Assembly (NCBI GenBank): GCA_022647725.1
Contig: JALCLG010000001.1
Coordinates: forward strand, 688,931-752,930
Length of the DNA: 64,000 nucleotides
DNA from: Bacilli bacterium
GTDB taxonomy: Bacteria > Bacillota_I > Bacilli_A > RFN20 > CAG-288
Reading direction: 5' to 3'
The notes under the pieces were generated by a model. That model saw nothing but the letters and a program-made list of their open reading frames with translations, had not been told where the DNA came from and ran no database searches. The position numbers were made by a program, and so were the translations under genes. Position 1 is the first letter of the stretch, and the number at the start of each line of letters is the position of its first letter. Below, piece by piece: positions 51,863 to 59,968 of the stretch.

Positions 51863-52870
51863 ATGCCAAGTACCTTGGAAGAGACCCTAGCCGAGATCCG
51901 TAAACGCCTTAACGGCGAGCCTCAGCATGATATTGAGACGCTCTTTGAAGCGGCCGACGATTATGCTGACGAACCCTATCAGGCGGACCTGAATTCGGAA
52001 ATTTCCCGGATGCTGATCGATATCGCTTCCCAGGGAACACCGGAAGAACAGAAACAGATCTCCAGCTTCATCTCCCAGCAGTCCAGCATCAAGTTTGCCT
52101 TGGCCTTGGCTCAGGCCAGGAAGAATCTCAAGAATCAGAATTATCCCGAAGCTTTGGAGACGTTAGCCAAACTGGAGAAGCAGATCACCCAGGCCATTTC
52201 CCAGGCCAAAGAGAAGGAGAAAGGACACGTCAATGTCAGCTTCCGGTACTACTTTTCTCCGATGGAATATGCCTTAGGCGATACCTATTTCCCAGCCAAC
52301 AGCACGATTCTGCTGCCGCTCGATCTGATCGGTTTTCTCTCCTTGAAGGCTCAGGCGCTCTATCTCTCCGGACGGATGGATGAGGCGCTCTATAGCCTCA
52401 GTCAGGCGTTTGAGTATGATCCGGTGAGCTCGGATTTAGCCTTCTTAGCCTGTGATATCGCCCATAAGGAACATAACGTCATCACCTTTGTCTCCGATCT
52501 CGACAAAGCCCATCGTTATCTTTATAAGAAAGAAGACTTCAACAAATACTTCTTCTATCTCTCGACCTACATGATTGAAGAGAAGGATCATTCGCAGTTA
52601 GGGAACAAGATCCGTACCTTGGCAAGCGAAGGTGCCGGAACCTTGGAGATGCAGAAGGCTCTGTCCATCAAAGATAAGGCCGCTTTAACTAAGCTTGGCT
52701 ATGCTTATCAGCCCAGTGCCGAGGTGATTGCCGTTGCTTTGAAAGAAACGAATCTGGCTCAGACTGCCAAGGACACTCAGGCGTATAACTACTTCCATTC
52801 GATCCTGGTGGATCTGGTAGGCAAGGATGCCTTGGATGAGACGATGCCTGGCAATGTTAAGCTTGTTTAG
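51863..52870 (+). CDS. TPR-like helical repeat protein
   Basis: A 335-residue soluble, almost all-helical protein. The central part (about 145-215) shows TPR-like pairs such as LKAQALYLSGRMDEALYSLSQAFEYDPVSSDLAFLACDIA. The N-terminal 115 residues are an acidic helical segment ending in KEKEKGH. No enzyme motif was seen. TATAAT (51845-51850) ends 12 bases before the ATG, so the leader is only about five bases. The last 22 bases of the gene recur (20 of 22) at 54822-54843 beyond the AbiE pair. Confidence 0.65.
   Translation: MPSTLEETLAEIRKRLNGEPQHDIETLFEAADDYADEPYQADLNSEISRMLIDIASQGTPEEQKQISSFISQQSSIKFALALAQARKNLKNQNYPEALETLAKLEKQITQAISQAKEKEKGHVNVSFRYYFSPMEYALGDTYFPANSTILLPLDLIGFLSLKAQALYLSGRMDEALYSLSQAFEYDPVSSDLAFLACDIAHKEHNVITFVSDLDKAHRYLYKKEDFNKYFFYLSTYMIEEKDHSQLGNKIRTLASEGAGTLEMQKALSIKDKAALTKLGYAYQPSAEVIAVALKETNLAQTAKDTQAYNYFHSILVDLVGKDALDETMPGNVKLV
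52849..52870 (+). repeat. Direct repeat, left copy (end of TPR-like gene)
   Basis: TGGCAATG-TT-AAGCTTGTTTAG, the final codons and stop of the TPR-like gene. It matches 54822-54843 at 20 of 22 bases; the only change is TT to CC. Confidence 0.8.
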
Positions 52871-52959
52871 CATCAGTAGAAGACTTTCATAATCCTATAC
52901 TCCTTTTGTTGCATCGGTATTATGTTCAATTATCCGTATTATATTTTTCACAATGTGAT

Positions 52960-53016
52960 TGTTTTTTAAATTACTTTGTGTTATTATTAATACAACAATT
53001 AATGGAATTATTGTAT
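52960..53016 (+). promoter_or_regulatory. abiE promoter and inverted-repeat operator
   Basis: TTGTTT and TATTAT are 17 bases apart. ATACAACAATT (52990-53000) and AATTATTGTAT (53006-53016) form an 11-bp inverted repeat with one mismatch and a five-base spacer. Its right arm ends in the AT of the start codon. AbiEi antitoxins are known to bind inverted repeats in their own promoter, so this is the expected autoregulatory site. Confidence 0.55.
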
Positions 53017-53776
53017 GAAACATTATGAAGAATTAATCAAATTAGGATGCTTTTCAAGGAAAACCATCGTAAAAACGCTAGGCAGCAAAGCGGCGGCTTC
53101 ATCTTTGATTCATGATTACCTGAAGAAAGGTTATATTGAACGTGTCCGTCATGATTTCTATGCCGTCATCAGTCTTGAAACAAAGCAACCTGTTCTTTCC
53201 CGTTACCAAATTGGAAGTCGCCTTTTTCCGGATGCTTATCTTTCTCATCACTCAGCCTTTGAAGTTTACGGATATGCCAATCAGGTCTTCAATCAGGTGA
53301 CGGTTGCTACAAAAAGCCGGTTTTCCGACTTTGTCTATGATGGCGTTCTTTATCATAGGATTGCACCTGCTTCAAATGCCAAAACCATTTTTGAAGGGGA
53401 GGTTCGCCTCACCAGCATAGAACAGACCGTTGTTGACAGCATCAACGATCTTGAAAAGCAGGGCGGTTTAGAGGAAACCTTACGTTGCCTTCTCCTAGTT
53501 CCTTCTCTCAACAGCGAGAAAATCTTAGAGGCTCTTAACCAATACCATAAAGGTTTTCTCTATCAAAAAACAGGATTCCTGCTTGAGTCAATGAATCCTG
53601 CTCTGTCCTTGCCTGATTCTTTTTTCAAAGAGTGCTCACGCCATGTTCCGTTAAGCAAAAGGTATTTGACAAAAGACACAAAAGATTTGGTTTATTATCG
53701 CCGTTGGCGACTCTATGCGCCTAAGTCCATTCAGAGCTTAGTAAACAAAGGGGTAAAAGATAATGATTCAATATGA
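53015..53776 (+). CDS. abiEi: AbiEi-type antitoxin (type IV)
   Basis: A 253-residue protein with an N-terminal winged helix (LGCFSRKTIVKTLG...LKKGYIERVRHDFYAV) and the AbiEi C-terminal antitoxin domain (YLSHHSAFEVYGYANQVFNQVTVAT, RLTSIEQTVVDSI). In type IV systems the antitoxin represses its own promoter and neutralises the toxin's effect without binding it directly. It overlaps the toxin gene by 14 bases. The module is more AT-rich than its surroundings and is flanked by copies of the preceding gene's end, so it was probably acquired. Confidence 0.85.
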   Translation: MKHYEELIKLGCFSRKTIVKTLGSKAAASSLIHDYLKKGYIERVRHDFYAVISLETKQPVLSRYQIGSRLFPDAYLSHHSAFEVYGYANQVFNQVTVATKSRFSDFVYDGVLYHRIAPASNAKTIFEGEVRLTSIEQTVVDSINDLEKQGGLEETLRCLLLVPSLNSEKILEALNQYHKGFLYQKTGFLLESMNPALSLPDSFFKECSRHVPLSKRYLTKDTKDLVYYRRWRLYAPKSIQSLVNKGVKDNDSI

Positions 53777-54746
53777 CCGTATACTGATTGGAAGGCAGGC
53801 TAAGGAACTTGGTTTTGTTCGCGATACCTATGAAAAAGTCTGTCGATTATCAGACGTCCTGGATTTTATAGCAAAGGACGATCTTTTATCAACTTCGCTT
53901 GCCCTTAAAGGCGGTACTGCGATCAATCTCACCATTTTTAATTTGCCACGTTTGTCTGTCGATATTGATCTTGACTATTCCGAGCTCGTTTCCCGAGATC
54001 AAATGCTTGCAAAACGAAAGCTGATTTCCGAACGTATCAAAAAGTATATGATGGGCGGCGGCTATGAAATCAGTGAAAAGTCTAAGAAATACCATGCCTT
54101 GGAATCCTTGGTTTTTAATTACCAAAACGCGGCTGGAACGAAAGACAATTTAAAGATTGAAATAAACTATATGCTTCGCTGTCACGTTTTGCCAACCGAG
54201 AGAAGGAAGTTTACTTTGCCTTGGCAAAATTCAGAAAACACAATTCTTTGTGTTGCGCCTCTCGAAATATTTGCTTCAAAGATTGTAGCTTTGATCAACC
54301 GGGCCGCTCCTCGAGACTTGTTTGATCTGACAATGATGATTCATGAAAACCTCTTTGACAAAAGCAAACAGGAATTGCTTCGGAAATGTATTGTGTTTTA
54401 CAGTGCCATCGGATCAGAAAACACACCTGTCTCCTTTTCCTTTGACCGTTTCATGGAAATATCTCAAAACAAAATCAAAACTGATTTGCTTCCCGTTCTC
54501 AGAAACGGAAAATACTTTGATGTCAAAAAATCACAGCAGGAATGTCTTTGCTATTTGAAAGGTCTTCTTTGCCCTACGAAGGATGAACTCGCTTTTTGGG
54601 AAGCTTTCAGAGACAAAAGATATTGCCCAGAATTGGTTTTTTCAGACCAAGATATAGTTACTCGGATAAAGCAACATCCGATGGCCCTTTGGAAATGCAG
54701 TGAGCACAACCTTATAGAAGATAATAATAATAAAGAAATCAACTAA
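53763..54746 (+). CDS. abiEii: AbiEii-type nucleotidyltransferase toxin
   Basis: A 327-residue nucleotidyltransferase toxin of the type IV AbiE system (COG2253). The DNA polymerase beta-like motif is LALKGGTAINLTIF...RLSVDIDLDYSEL (GG-T and D-I-D), followed by KIEINYMLRCH and FASKIVALINRAAPRDLFDL. Family members such as MenT-type toxins add nucleotides to tRNA acceptor ends and abort phage growth. Its start is inside the antitoxin gene, behind AAAGGGG. The final residues are an Asn/Lys-rich tail. Confidence 0.87.
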   Translation: MIQYDRILIGRQAKELGFVRDTYEKVCRLSDVLDFIAKDDLLSTSLALKGGTAINLTIFNLPRLSVDIDLDYSELVSRDQMLAKRKLISERIKKYMMGGGYEISEKSKKYHALESLVFNYQNAAGTKDNLKIEINYMLRCHVLPTERRKFTLPWQNSENTILCVAPLEIFASKIVALINRAAPRDLFDLTMMIHENLFDKSKQELLRKCIVFYSAIGSENTPVSFSFDRFMEISQNKIKTDLLPVLRNGKYFDVKKSQQECLCYLKGLLCPTKDELAFWEAFRDKRYCPELVFSDQDIVTRIKQHPMALWKCSEHNLIEDNNNKEIN

Positions 54747-54821
54747 CTATGGCTTTCTGTTCTTTAAAGAAAGGCCAGTATAAAATTCTAGTTTGCCTCT
54801 AGAAGTAAGAAGGATTCCATA

Positions 54822-54843
54822 TGGCAATGCCAAGCTTGTTTAG
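54822..54843 (+). repeat. Direct repeat, right copy (end of TPR-like gene)
   Basis: TGGCAATG-CC-AAGCTTGTTTAG. In the matching frame it reads PYGNAKLV-stop against MPGNVKLV-stop in the intact gene. The remnant lies 75 bases after the toxin stop codon. Confidence 0.75.
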
Positions 54844-54877
54844 ATAGCCAACCTTTCCTTTAATTTAACAAGTGTTA

Positions 54878-54916
54878 AAAAGAAAGCTTCTTTATTCAGA
54901 GCTTTCTTTTTTTGTT
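54878..54916. terminator. Bidirectional terminator between AbiE and the DUF3990 pair
   Basis: AAAGAAAGCTTC and GAGCTTTCTTTTTTT pair around TTTATTCA. The stop codon of the 169-residue gene is in the loop. Confidence 0.75.
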
Positions 54917-55401
54917 TTCTTGCTTTGCCATGATTTCCGATAGGCTTCTAACAATTGGAGATTGATATCGTAGTCTCTCGGCAGGGAAAGGCTCTCCTGA
55001 ATGGCGCCTAAAGCGGCTTCCGGATCCTGGGTATGCTGGGCCGGATAATAGCTGACCAGCCTGGCACCAGGGCAGTCATGATAAACCTGACGGCTGCTCT
55101 GCTGACGGGTATAAGCCCAGTACCGATAGAGAAAGCCCATCCAATAGAGCTCATTCTTGCTGTATCGGAGATGCCCGTTGGCTCGGCCTTTCCCATTGCT
55201 TTCAGGAAATCCCAGATCCGAATAGTCGAGTCCTTGAGACAGGTCTAAGACAGAACCGTCATCAAAGGATCTGGCTGCTGCCGACGTCATAAACAAACGG
55301 ATGAATACGGCTGAGGACCCTTGGAAACAATCATACGATTCCTCAAAGAGACGCCCCTGGGCTTCACAAAGCTTATGGCCGTTAAGATCCCATTCTTTCA
55401 T
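54892..55401 (-). CDS. Partner protein of the HTH-DUF3990 gene (putative antitoxin)
   Basis: A 169-residue soluble protein of no recognised family. It is helical, with aromatic-rich YDCFQGSSAVFIRLFMTSAAARSFDD and NELYWMGFLYRYWAYTR segments and a Lys-rich end (SKKTKKESSE). Its ATG overlaps the stop of the upstream gene (ATGA), so the two are translationally coupled. In this kind of arrangement the second gene often encodes a cognate immunity or antitoxin protein, but that is only inference here. Confidence 0.6.
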   Translation of the reverse strand: MKEWDLNGHKLCEAQGRLFEESYDCFQGSSAVFIRLFMTSAAARSFDDGSVLDLSQGLDYSDLGFPESNGKGRANGHLRYSKNELYWMGFLYRYWAYTRQQSSRQVYHDCPGARLVSYYPAQHTQDPEAALGAIQESLSLPRDYDINLQLLEAYRKSWQSKKTKKESSE

Positions 55402-56255
55402 GCGAGAATCTCCCCGATATAATGGCCTTGTCCGCGGTACTTGGCTCGGGCTATTTTAACCTTGTCAGCCCCAATCGAAAGGAGCTGATCCCGCCGAGCG
55501 GCGGAATCGGTTTTTTCCAAACGGGATAAATAGCAGTGGCCAAGCTGTCTCACCTTCGCCAAGACTTTGTCACTGATGATAACGTACTGTTTCCCTAAGT
55601 CGGTCGCCAATAGGCAATGCTTGCATTGCTCATCGGTGATCTCTCCGTCAATGAATTCGGTGATGATCTCAAACATCCGATTATCGGCAATCGGAGCAAG
55701 GATATAATCCGCTTTGACTACCTGAGCCGTCAGGGCTTGAATCAGCGGGTGATCCCGATAAGCCTGAAGACGTCCCCGATAATAGGCAATAGCCATCATC
55801 CAAGTCTGATCAACTCCGAATTCGACCTTAGATAAGCCCTTATCATCAAAAGCAAAGACATAGGCAGAAGACTGAGGATAGGCAGAGACAAAGGAAATCG
55901 ACTGCTCCAGGCTTTCTCCGCAATAGAATCCTTTTCCGAAGTCTTTGGAGGGCTGCGAACGATCTATGGATAGCGGTCCTTCAATGCCGGCCTTTGAGCC
56001 ATGGAAAAGGATCTTCAGGTCCGGGTTGTCTTCTTGATAAAGCTGAGCTTTGATATCGTTGAGACGGATGCCTCTTTGATAAACATAGGAATAGAAAGCC
56101 TCTAAAGAGAGAAGACTCGGAGCAGAACGGCCGGTCTCCCAATTAAAAAGCGTTTTGGCTGAAGTCCCCAATTGCTTTGCAAGTTCGGATTTACCAAGTC
56201 CAAGCAAAGGTTCAATGAGCGTTAGATCTTCAAAGAAGCCAAAATCATTTTCCAT
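55398..56255 (-). CDS. HTH-DUF3990 protein (ADP-ribosyltransferase-like)
   Basis: A 285-residue protein. Residues 1-70 are an XRE-like helix-turn-helix (LLGLGKSELAKQLGTSAKTLFNWETGRSAPS). Residues 85-210 match DUF3990, an ADP-ribosyltransferase-fold family: ILFHGSKAG (catalytic His region), DFGKGFYCGESLEQSISF and ITEFIDGEITDEQ as the acidic motif. ART-fold proteins of this type are often toxins or effectors that modify targets using NAD. The start at 56255 is set by the promoter, because TATAAT ends six bases before it and the in-frame ATG at 56279 lies inside the promoter spacer. Confidence 0.75.
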   Translation of the reverse strand: MENDFGFFEDLTLIEPLLGLGKSELAKQLGTSAKTLFNWETGRSAPSLLSLEAFYSYVYQRGIRLNDIKAQLYQEDNPDLKILFHGSKAGIEGPLSIDRSQPSKDFGKGFYCGESLEQSISFVSAYPQSSAYVFAFDDKGLSKVEFGVDQTWMMAIAYYRGRLQAYRDHPLIQALTAQVVKADYILAPIADNRMFEIITEFIDGEITDEQCKHCLLATDLGKQYVIISDKVLAKVRQLGHCYLSRLEKTDSAARRDQLLSIGADKVKIARAKYRGQGHYIGEILA

Positions 56256-56261
56256 ACTTTG

Positions 56262-56319
56262 ATTATAGAGAGGAATCATTCTTCTTTCAACTGAAATCGG
56301 AAATATTACCGATTTCAGT
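56262..56319 (-). promoter_or_regulatory. Leaderless promoter and 30-bp palindromic operator of the DUF3990 pair
   Basis: On the minus strand TTGAAA (56290-56285) and TATAAT (56267-56262) are 17 bases apart, and the start codon follows six bases later. ACTGAAATCGG and CCGATTTCAGT at 56290-56319 form a perfect 11-bp inverted repeat around eight bases, touching the -35. The encoded HTH domain is the natural candidate to bind it. Confidence 0.75.
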
Positions 56320-56349
56320 TAATAGCCTATCATTAGCCTCTTTTTAACT

Positions 56350-56387
56350 AAAAAAGCTTCTCTTCCTGTGACGGAAAGAGAAGCTTG
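56350..56387 (-). terminator. Terminator after pyrG
   Basis: AAGCTTCTCTT and AAGAGAAGCTT form a perfect 11-bp stem, followed on the minus strand by TTTTTTAG. Confidence 0.85.
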
Positions 56388-56402
56388 ATATCTGACTGGA
56401 GT

Positions 56403-58016
56403 CTACTTCTTCTTAGCCTTATCGTAAGCAATGGCGGCTTCGATCAGACCTTTGAAGAGCGGATGCGGATTATCCGGACGGGACTTGAATTCCGGATGAG
56501 CCTGGGTGGCAATGAAGTACGGGTGAGACGGAATCTCGATCATCTCGACAATCCGGTTATCCGGGCTGAAGCCGACCGGCTGCATGCCGTTCTTGGCTAA
56601 GGCCTCACGGTAATCATTATTGACTTCATAACGATGCCGATGACGTTCGGAGATCTCCTTGGTGCCATAAAGCTTATAAGCTAAGCTCTTGGGATCCAAG
56701 ACACAGGGATAGGCACCCAGCCTCATGGTGCCGCCGAGATCCTTGACCTGATGCTGCTCCGGCATCAGATAGATGACCTGATGCATCGAGGACGGATTGA
56801 ATTCACTGGAATCGGCATCGGCAAAGCCCAGCACATCCCGGGCAAACTCGATGATGGCTGTCTGCATGCCTAAGCAGAGACCAAGATAGGGGACATTATG
56901 GGTTCGGGCGTATTTGATGGCAGCTAACATTCCCGGAATGCCGCGGCTGCCGAAGCCGCCCGGCACCAGGATGCCATCGGCATCCTTAAGGACCGTCGCT
57001 GCATTGTCGTCGGTGACTTCCTCGCTCTCAATCCAATTGATGACAACCTTCTTGTGATAGAACCAGCCGGCAGCCTTCAGGGCCTCATTGACGGAGATAT
57101 AGGCATCGTGGAGAGCCATATACTTGCCGACCATGGCAATCTGGATCTCATCCTTGGACTTCTTGATGTTGTCGACCATGGCTTTCCAGCCATCGAGGTT
57201 AGGTTCCGGCATCGGCAGATGCAGGGTTTCACCGACGGCCTGAGCAAAGCCTTCCTTATCCAAGACTAAGGGAAGCTCATAGACGGAATCAACATCCATG
57301 TTCGGAAGGACGTGGTTGGGCTGGACATTGCAGAAAAGCGAAATCTTGTCGATGATATGGTCATCGAGAGGCTTTTCGGTACGGCAGACAATGATATCCG
57401 GCTGTAAGCCCATGGACTGCATGGTCTTGACGGCCATCTGGGTCGGCTTGGTCTTCAGTTCATCGCTGGCCCGCAGATACGGGATCAGGGAGACCATGAT
57501 GATGCAGACATTCTCCGGACCGACTTCATGCTTGAACTGACGGATGGATTCGAAGAACGGCTGAGACTCAATATCGCCGATGGTACCGCCGATTTCAATG
57601 ATGGTGATGCTGGTCTCATCGACCTTATAGCTGCGATGGAAACGGGACTTGATCTCGTTGGTGACATGAGGAATGACCTGCACGGTCCCGCCGCCGTAAT
57701 CGCCGTGACGTTCCTTGGCCAGGACGGCTTCATAGACCTTGCCGGTGGTGACGTTGGACTGAATATTCAGACTCTCATCGATGAAACGTTCATAGTGGCC
57801 GAGATCCAAATCGGTCTCGGTGCCATCATCGGTGACGAAAACTTCGCCGTGCTGAGTCGGAGACATCGTGCCGGGATCGACGTTCAGATACGGATCGAAC
57901 TTCTGCATGGTGATGTGATAGCCACGGGCCTTTAAAAGCCGGCCTAAGGAAGCTGCCGTAATACCCTTACCTAATCCGGAGATAACGCCGCCAGTAACGA
58001 AAATGTACTTTTCCAT
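56403..58016 (-). CDS. pyrG: CTP synthase
   Basis: A 537-residue enzyme that aminates UTP to CTP with glutamine and ATP. The N-terminal amidoligase has [20 protein letters not shown] and [15 protein letters not shown]. The C-terminal class-I amidotransferase has [10 protein letters not shown], the catalytic cysteine in [10 protein letters not shown] and the late HPEFKSRP. Length is standard. It lies ten bases after the CBS gene and so shares a transcript with the AAA ATPase and CBS genes. Confidence 0.98.
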   Translation of the reverse strand: MEKYIFVTGGVISGLGKGITAASLGRLLKARGYHITMQKFDPYLNVDPGTMSPTQHGEVFVTDDGTETDLDLGHYERFIDESLNIQSNVTTGKVYEAVLAKERHGDYGGGTVQVIPHVTNEIKSRFHRSYKVDETSITIIEIGGTIGDIESQPFFESIRQFKHEVGPENVCIIMVSLIPYLRASDELKTKPTQMAVKTMQSMGLQPDIIVCRTEKPLDDHIIDKISLFCNVQPNHVLPNMDVDSVYELPLVLDKEGFAQAVGETLHLPMPEPNLDGWKAMVDNIKKSKDEIQIAMVGKYMALHDAYISVNEALKAAGWFYHKKVVINWIESEEVTDDNAATVLKDADGILVPGGFGSRGIPGMLAAIKYARTHNVPYLGLCLGMQTAIIEFARDVLGFADADSSEFNPSSMHQVIYLMPEQHQVKDLGGTMRLGAYPCVLDPKSLAYKLYGTKEISERHRHRYEVNNDYREALAKNGMQPVGFSPDNRIVEMIEIPSHPYFIATQAHPEFKSRPDNPHPLFKGLIEAAIAYDKAKKK

Positions 58017-58026
58017 ACCCGTTTAC

Positions 58027-58452
58027 CTACGACTTGCTTTCTTCATCGTTTTTCAAGGCTAATTTTTTGAAATACTCAAGAATGGCCCGTCGGGTGATGA
58101 TTCCGATGAATATGCCTTTGTCATCCAACACCGGAACGAAGTTCTGATTGACAGCCAACTCAATCAGATCCTCCATCTTGCTGTCGTAGTGAATGGCCTG
58201 AATGTCTCGTTCCAAGGGAACCGATAAGATAGGTGTTTCCTCCGCAAGGCGGTAATTCATCTCTTCGTGGTTTTTGATAAACCGGAAAAGATCGCCCTCG
58301 GAGACTGTCGAGACGTATCTGCCATCTTGCGATAGAATCGGAATGGCCGTGTAGTTGTGATGGATCATCTTTTCGGCTGTTTGCCGTAGTGTGGAGTCAT
58401 CCAACACAAAAGCTACCTGACTTTTCGGTATTAGGAAGAAAAGAATATTCAT
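58027..58452 (-). CDS. CBS-domain protein, CbpB/DarB-like
   Basis: A 141-residue protein made of two CBS domains, with HHNYTAIPILSQDGRYV and QNFVPVLDDKGIFIGIITRRAILE at the equivalent ends of the two repeats. The size and the pattern match CbpB (Listeria) and DarB/YkuL (Bacillus), which bind c-di-AMP and, when free of it, stimulate the stringent-response enzyme Rel and pyruvate carboxylase. The nucleotide preference is not proved here. It lies between an AAA ATPase gene (five bases upstream) and pyrG. Confidence 0.7.
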   Translation of the reverse strand: MNILFFLIPKSQVAFVLDDSTLRQTAEKMIHHNYTAIPILSQDGRYVSTVSEGDLFRFIKNHEEMNYRLAEETPILSVPLERDIQAIHYDSKMEDLIELAVNQNFVPVLDDKGIFIGIITRRAILEYFKKLALKNDEESKS

Positions 58453-58457
58453 ACGGG

Positions 58458-59780
58458 TTAATATTCTACTATAAAAAAATCCCTTTTTGAAGCTAGGAGA
58501 GAACCCTCGATCATTCCTTCAGGATAGAGAAGATAGGGCTTGTAATTCCCGTTTTTAATCCAAGGAACAGCAATATTGTCTTCTCCCAGGAAATAAATGC
58601 TTTTCCCGAACTGAGAGAGATAATGCATCGGATCAAGACTATGAGCGGTAAAAAGAAGCTGACCTTTCCCATAGCGGGAAAGGAACTGGATCACCTTTTC
58701 CAAATAGACTCCCGAAAGATTGGCGTCCAGTTCATCGATAAAGACAATTCGCCCTTTGTCCGCCGCATCAAGAAGAGGAAAAAGGGATATCAGTTTCTTA
58801 ATGCCGGTGCTTTCGTAGCTTTCGCTGACAGAATAATCCGGATAAACCAAGGTATTCGAGCAGATAAAATGGTCCGGATCCTCCTTCTTATCAATCTGAA
58901 TGGCTTTTAATGAGGGCTTAAAGAGCTGCAGGAACTGGGTAAGCCGAGCAATATACCTTTCATAGCTGGCATAAGTCTCTTTGCGGATGGTCTTGGTCAA
59001 TGCGTTGGGGGAGAGATATTGTGAAACGAAAAGACTTTTCACGTCTTCCGGTGACATGGAGCGGTAGTTTTCAATCTCCGTCGGCGTCATATAGTAATCA
59101 AAAGGGATATCTTCGTTCTGCACATAGACTTCCAGCGAAACAGCAAAGAAAAGAGAAGCCAGCAATTCAAGTGCTAAGCCTCCGGCTTTGCCAGAAGTTC
59201 TAGCATCATCCTTTTCAAAATCTCCAAAAAGAGAAACAAAAGAACTGTCGGAAAGAAGATTCCGCGTCTTGTCACGGAACAAAGTCCAGAAATCATCTTG
59301 GAAAAGAGGCCCCACCTGTAAGATGCCCTGGTTTGATTCCAGAATCGGCGTTGTTTCGCCATTTAAAGATCCGGCCTTGTTCTGGCTCAGTTTTTCATGC
59401 TCGATTTGGAATTTCCCGTTATTTTCTTTCAGTTCAATCTGATAAGAAAGAAGATCATCGATTTTGTTGTCTTTTTCTTCATCCACCATTGCAAAAGTGC
59501 AGGAAAAGGAGAAGCTCTTTGTCTTTTTGTTGACAAGGTTTTCAAAATAAGGCAGCTCTTTGCTCTTAAGATAGAAGGATTTGGTCATTAAATTCTGAGC
59601 AAAGAGGAAGGATAGAATCAAAGCCGTCTTTCCGCTTCCGTTAGCACCATAAACGGCCCGGATATTGTTTCCATAAGGTTCAATCTTCTTTAAATTGCTG
59701 GTGTTATAAAAATCGATTGTGACAGGATTGACGATATTGCGGATACCGCAAGTCGTTGCTCTTAATAAATAAGCCTTCAT
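58458..59780 (-). CDS. AAA ATPase (SMC/RecF-like, AAA_15/AAA_21 type)
   Basis: A 440-residue ATPase. Walker A is VYGANGSGKTALILS (residues 43-57); a long alpha-helical middle follows; the C-terminus has KLISLFPLLDAADKGRIVFIDELDANLSG (signature and Walker B) and the H-loop LFTAHSLDP. This is the abortive-infection/OLD-type group, often paired with a nuclease or RloB-like effector. Here the next gene is instead a small CBS protein, five bases away. The promoter is overlapped by a palindrome. Confidence 0.82.
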   Translation of the reverse strand: MKAYLLRATTCGIRNIVNPVTIDFYNTSNLKKIEPYGNNIRAVYGANGSGKTALILSFLFAQNLMTKSFYLKSKELPYFENLVNKKTKSFSFSCTFAMVDEEKDNKIDDLLSYQIELKENNGKFQIEHEKLSQNKAGSLNGETTPILESNQGILQVGPLFQDDFWTLFRDKTRNLLSDSSFVSLFGDFEKDDARTSGKAGGLALELLASLFFAVSLEVYVQNEDIPFDYYMTPTEIENYRSMSPEDVKSLFVSQYLSPNALTKTIRKETYASYERYIARLTQFLQLFKPSLKAIQIDKKEDPDHFICSNTLVYPDYSVSESYESTGIKKLISLFPLLDAADKGRIVFIDELDANLSGVYLEKVIQFLSRYGKGQLLFTAHSLDPMHYLSQFGKSIYFLGEDNIAVPWIKNGNYKPYLLYPEGMIEGSLLASKRDFFIVEY

Positions 59781-59800
59781 TTTGCTTACCTCGTTTAATG

Positions 59801-59832
59801 ATTATACAACAAAATATACAAAATGTATATTT
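59801..59832 (-). promoter_or_regulatory. Promoter with palindromic operator, AAA ATPase-CBS-pyrG operon
   Basis: On the minus strand TATACA and TATAAT (59806-59801) are 17 bases apart. AAATATACA-AAA-TGTATATTT at 59812-59832 is a perfect 9-bp inverted repeat covering the -35 box. This suggests repression of the operon. Confidence 0.6.
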
Positions 59833-59968
59833 CTAAATTGGTTTCTTAAACTCCTTTGGCAATCGAACTATCCTCTTCGGATACAAATGTCCGCTGACTT
59901 CCGTTCAAAAGGAAAAGGGAAGATAGTATAATAAATAAGCTATCTTTAGTAAGGAGAAGAGAACATCT

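Noticed and set aside
58458-59780. AAA ATPase as part of a Septu or RloB-type defence pair
   Set aside because: No nuclease or RloB-like gene is adjacent; the next gene is a CBS-domain protein, so no named system was assigned.
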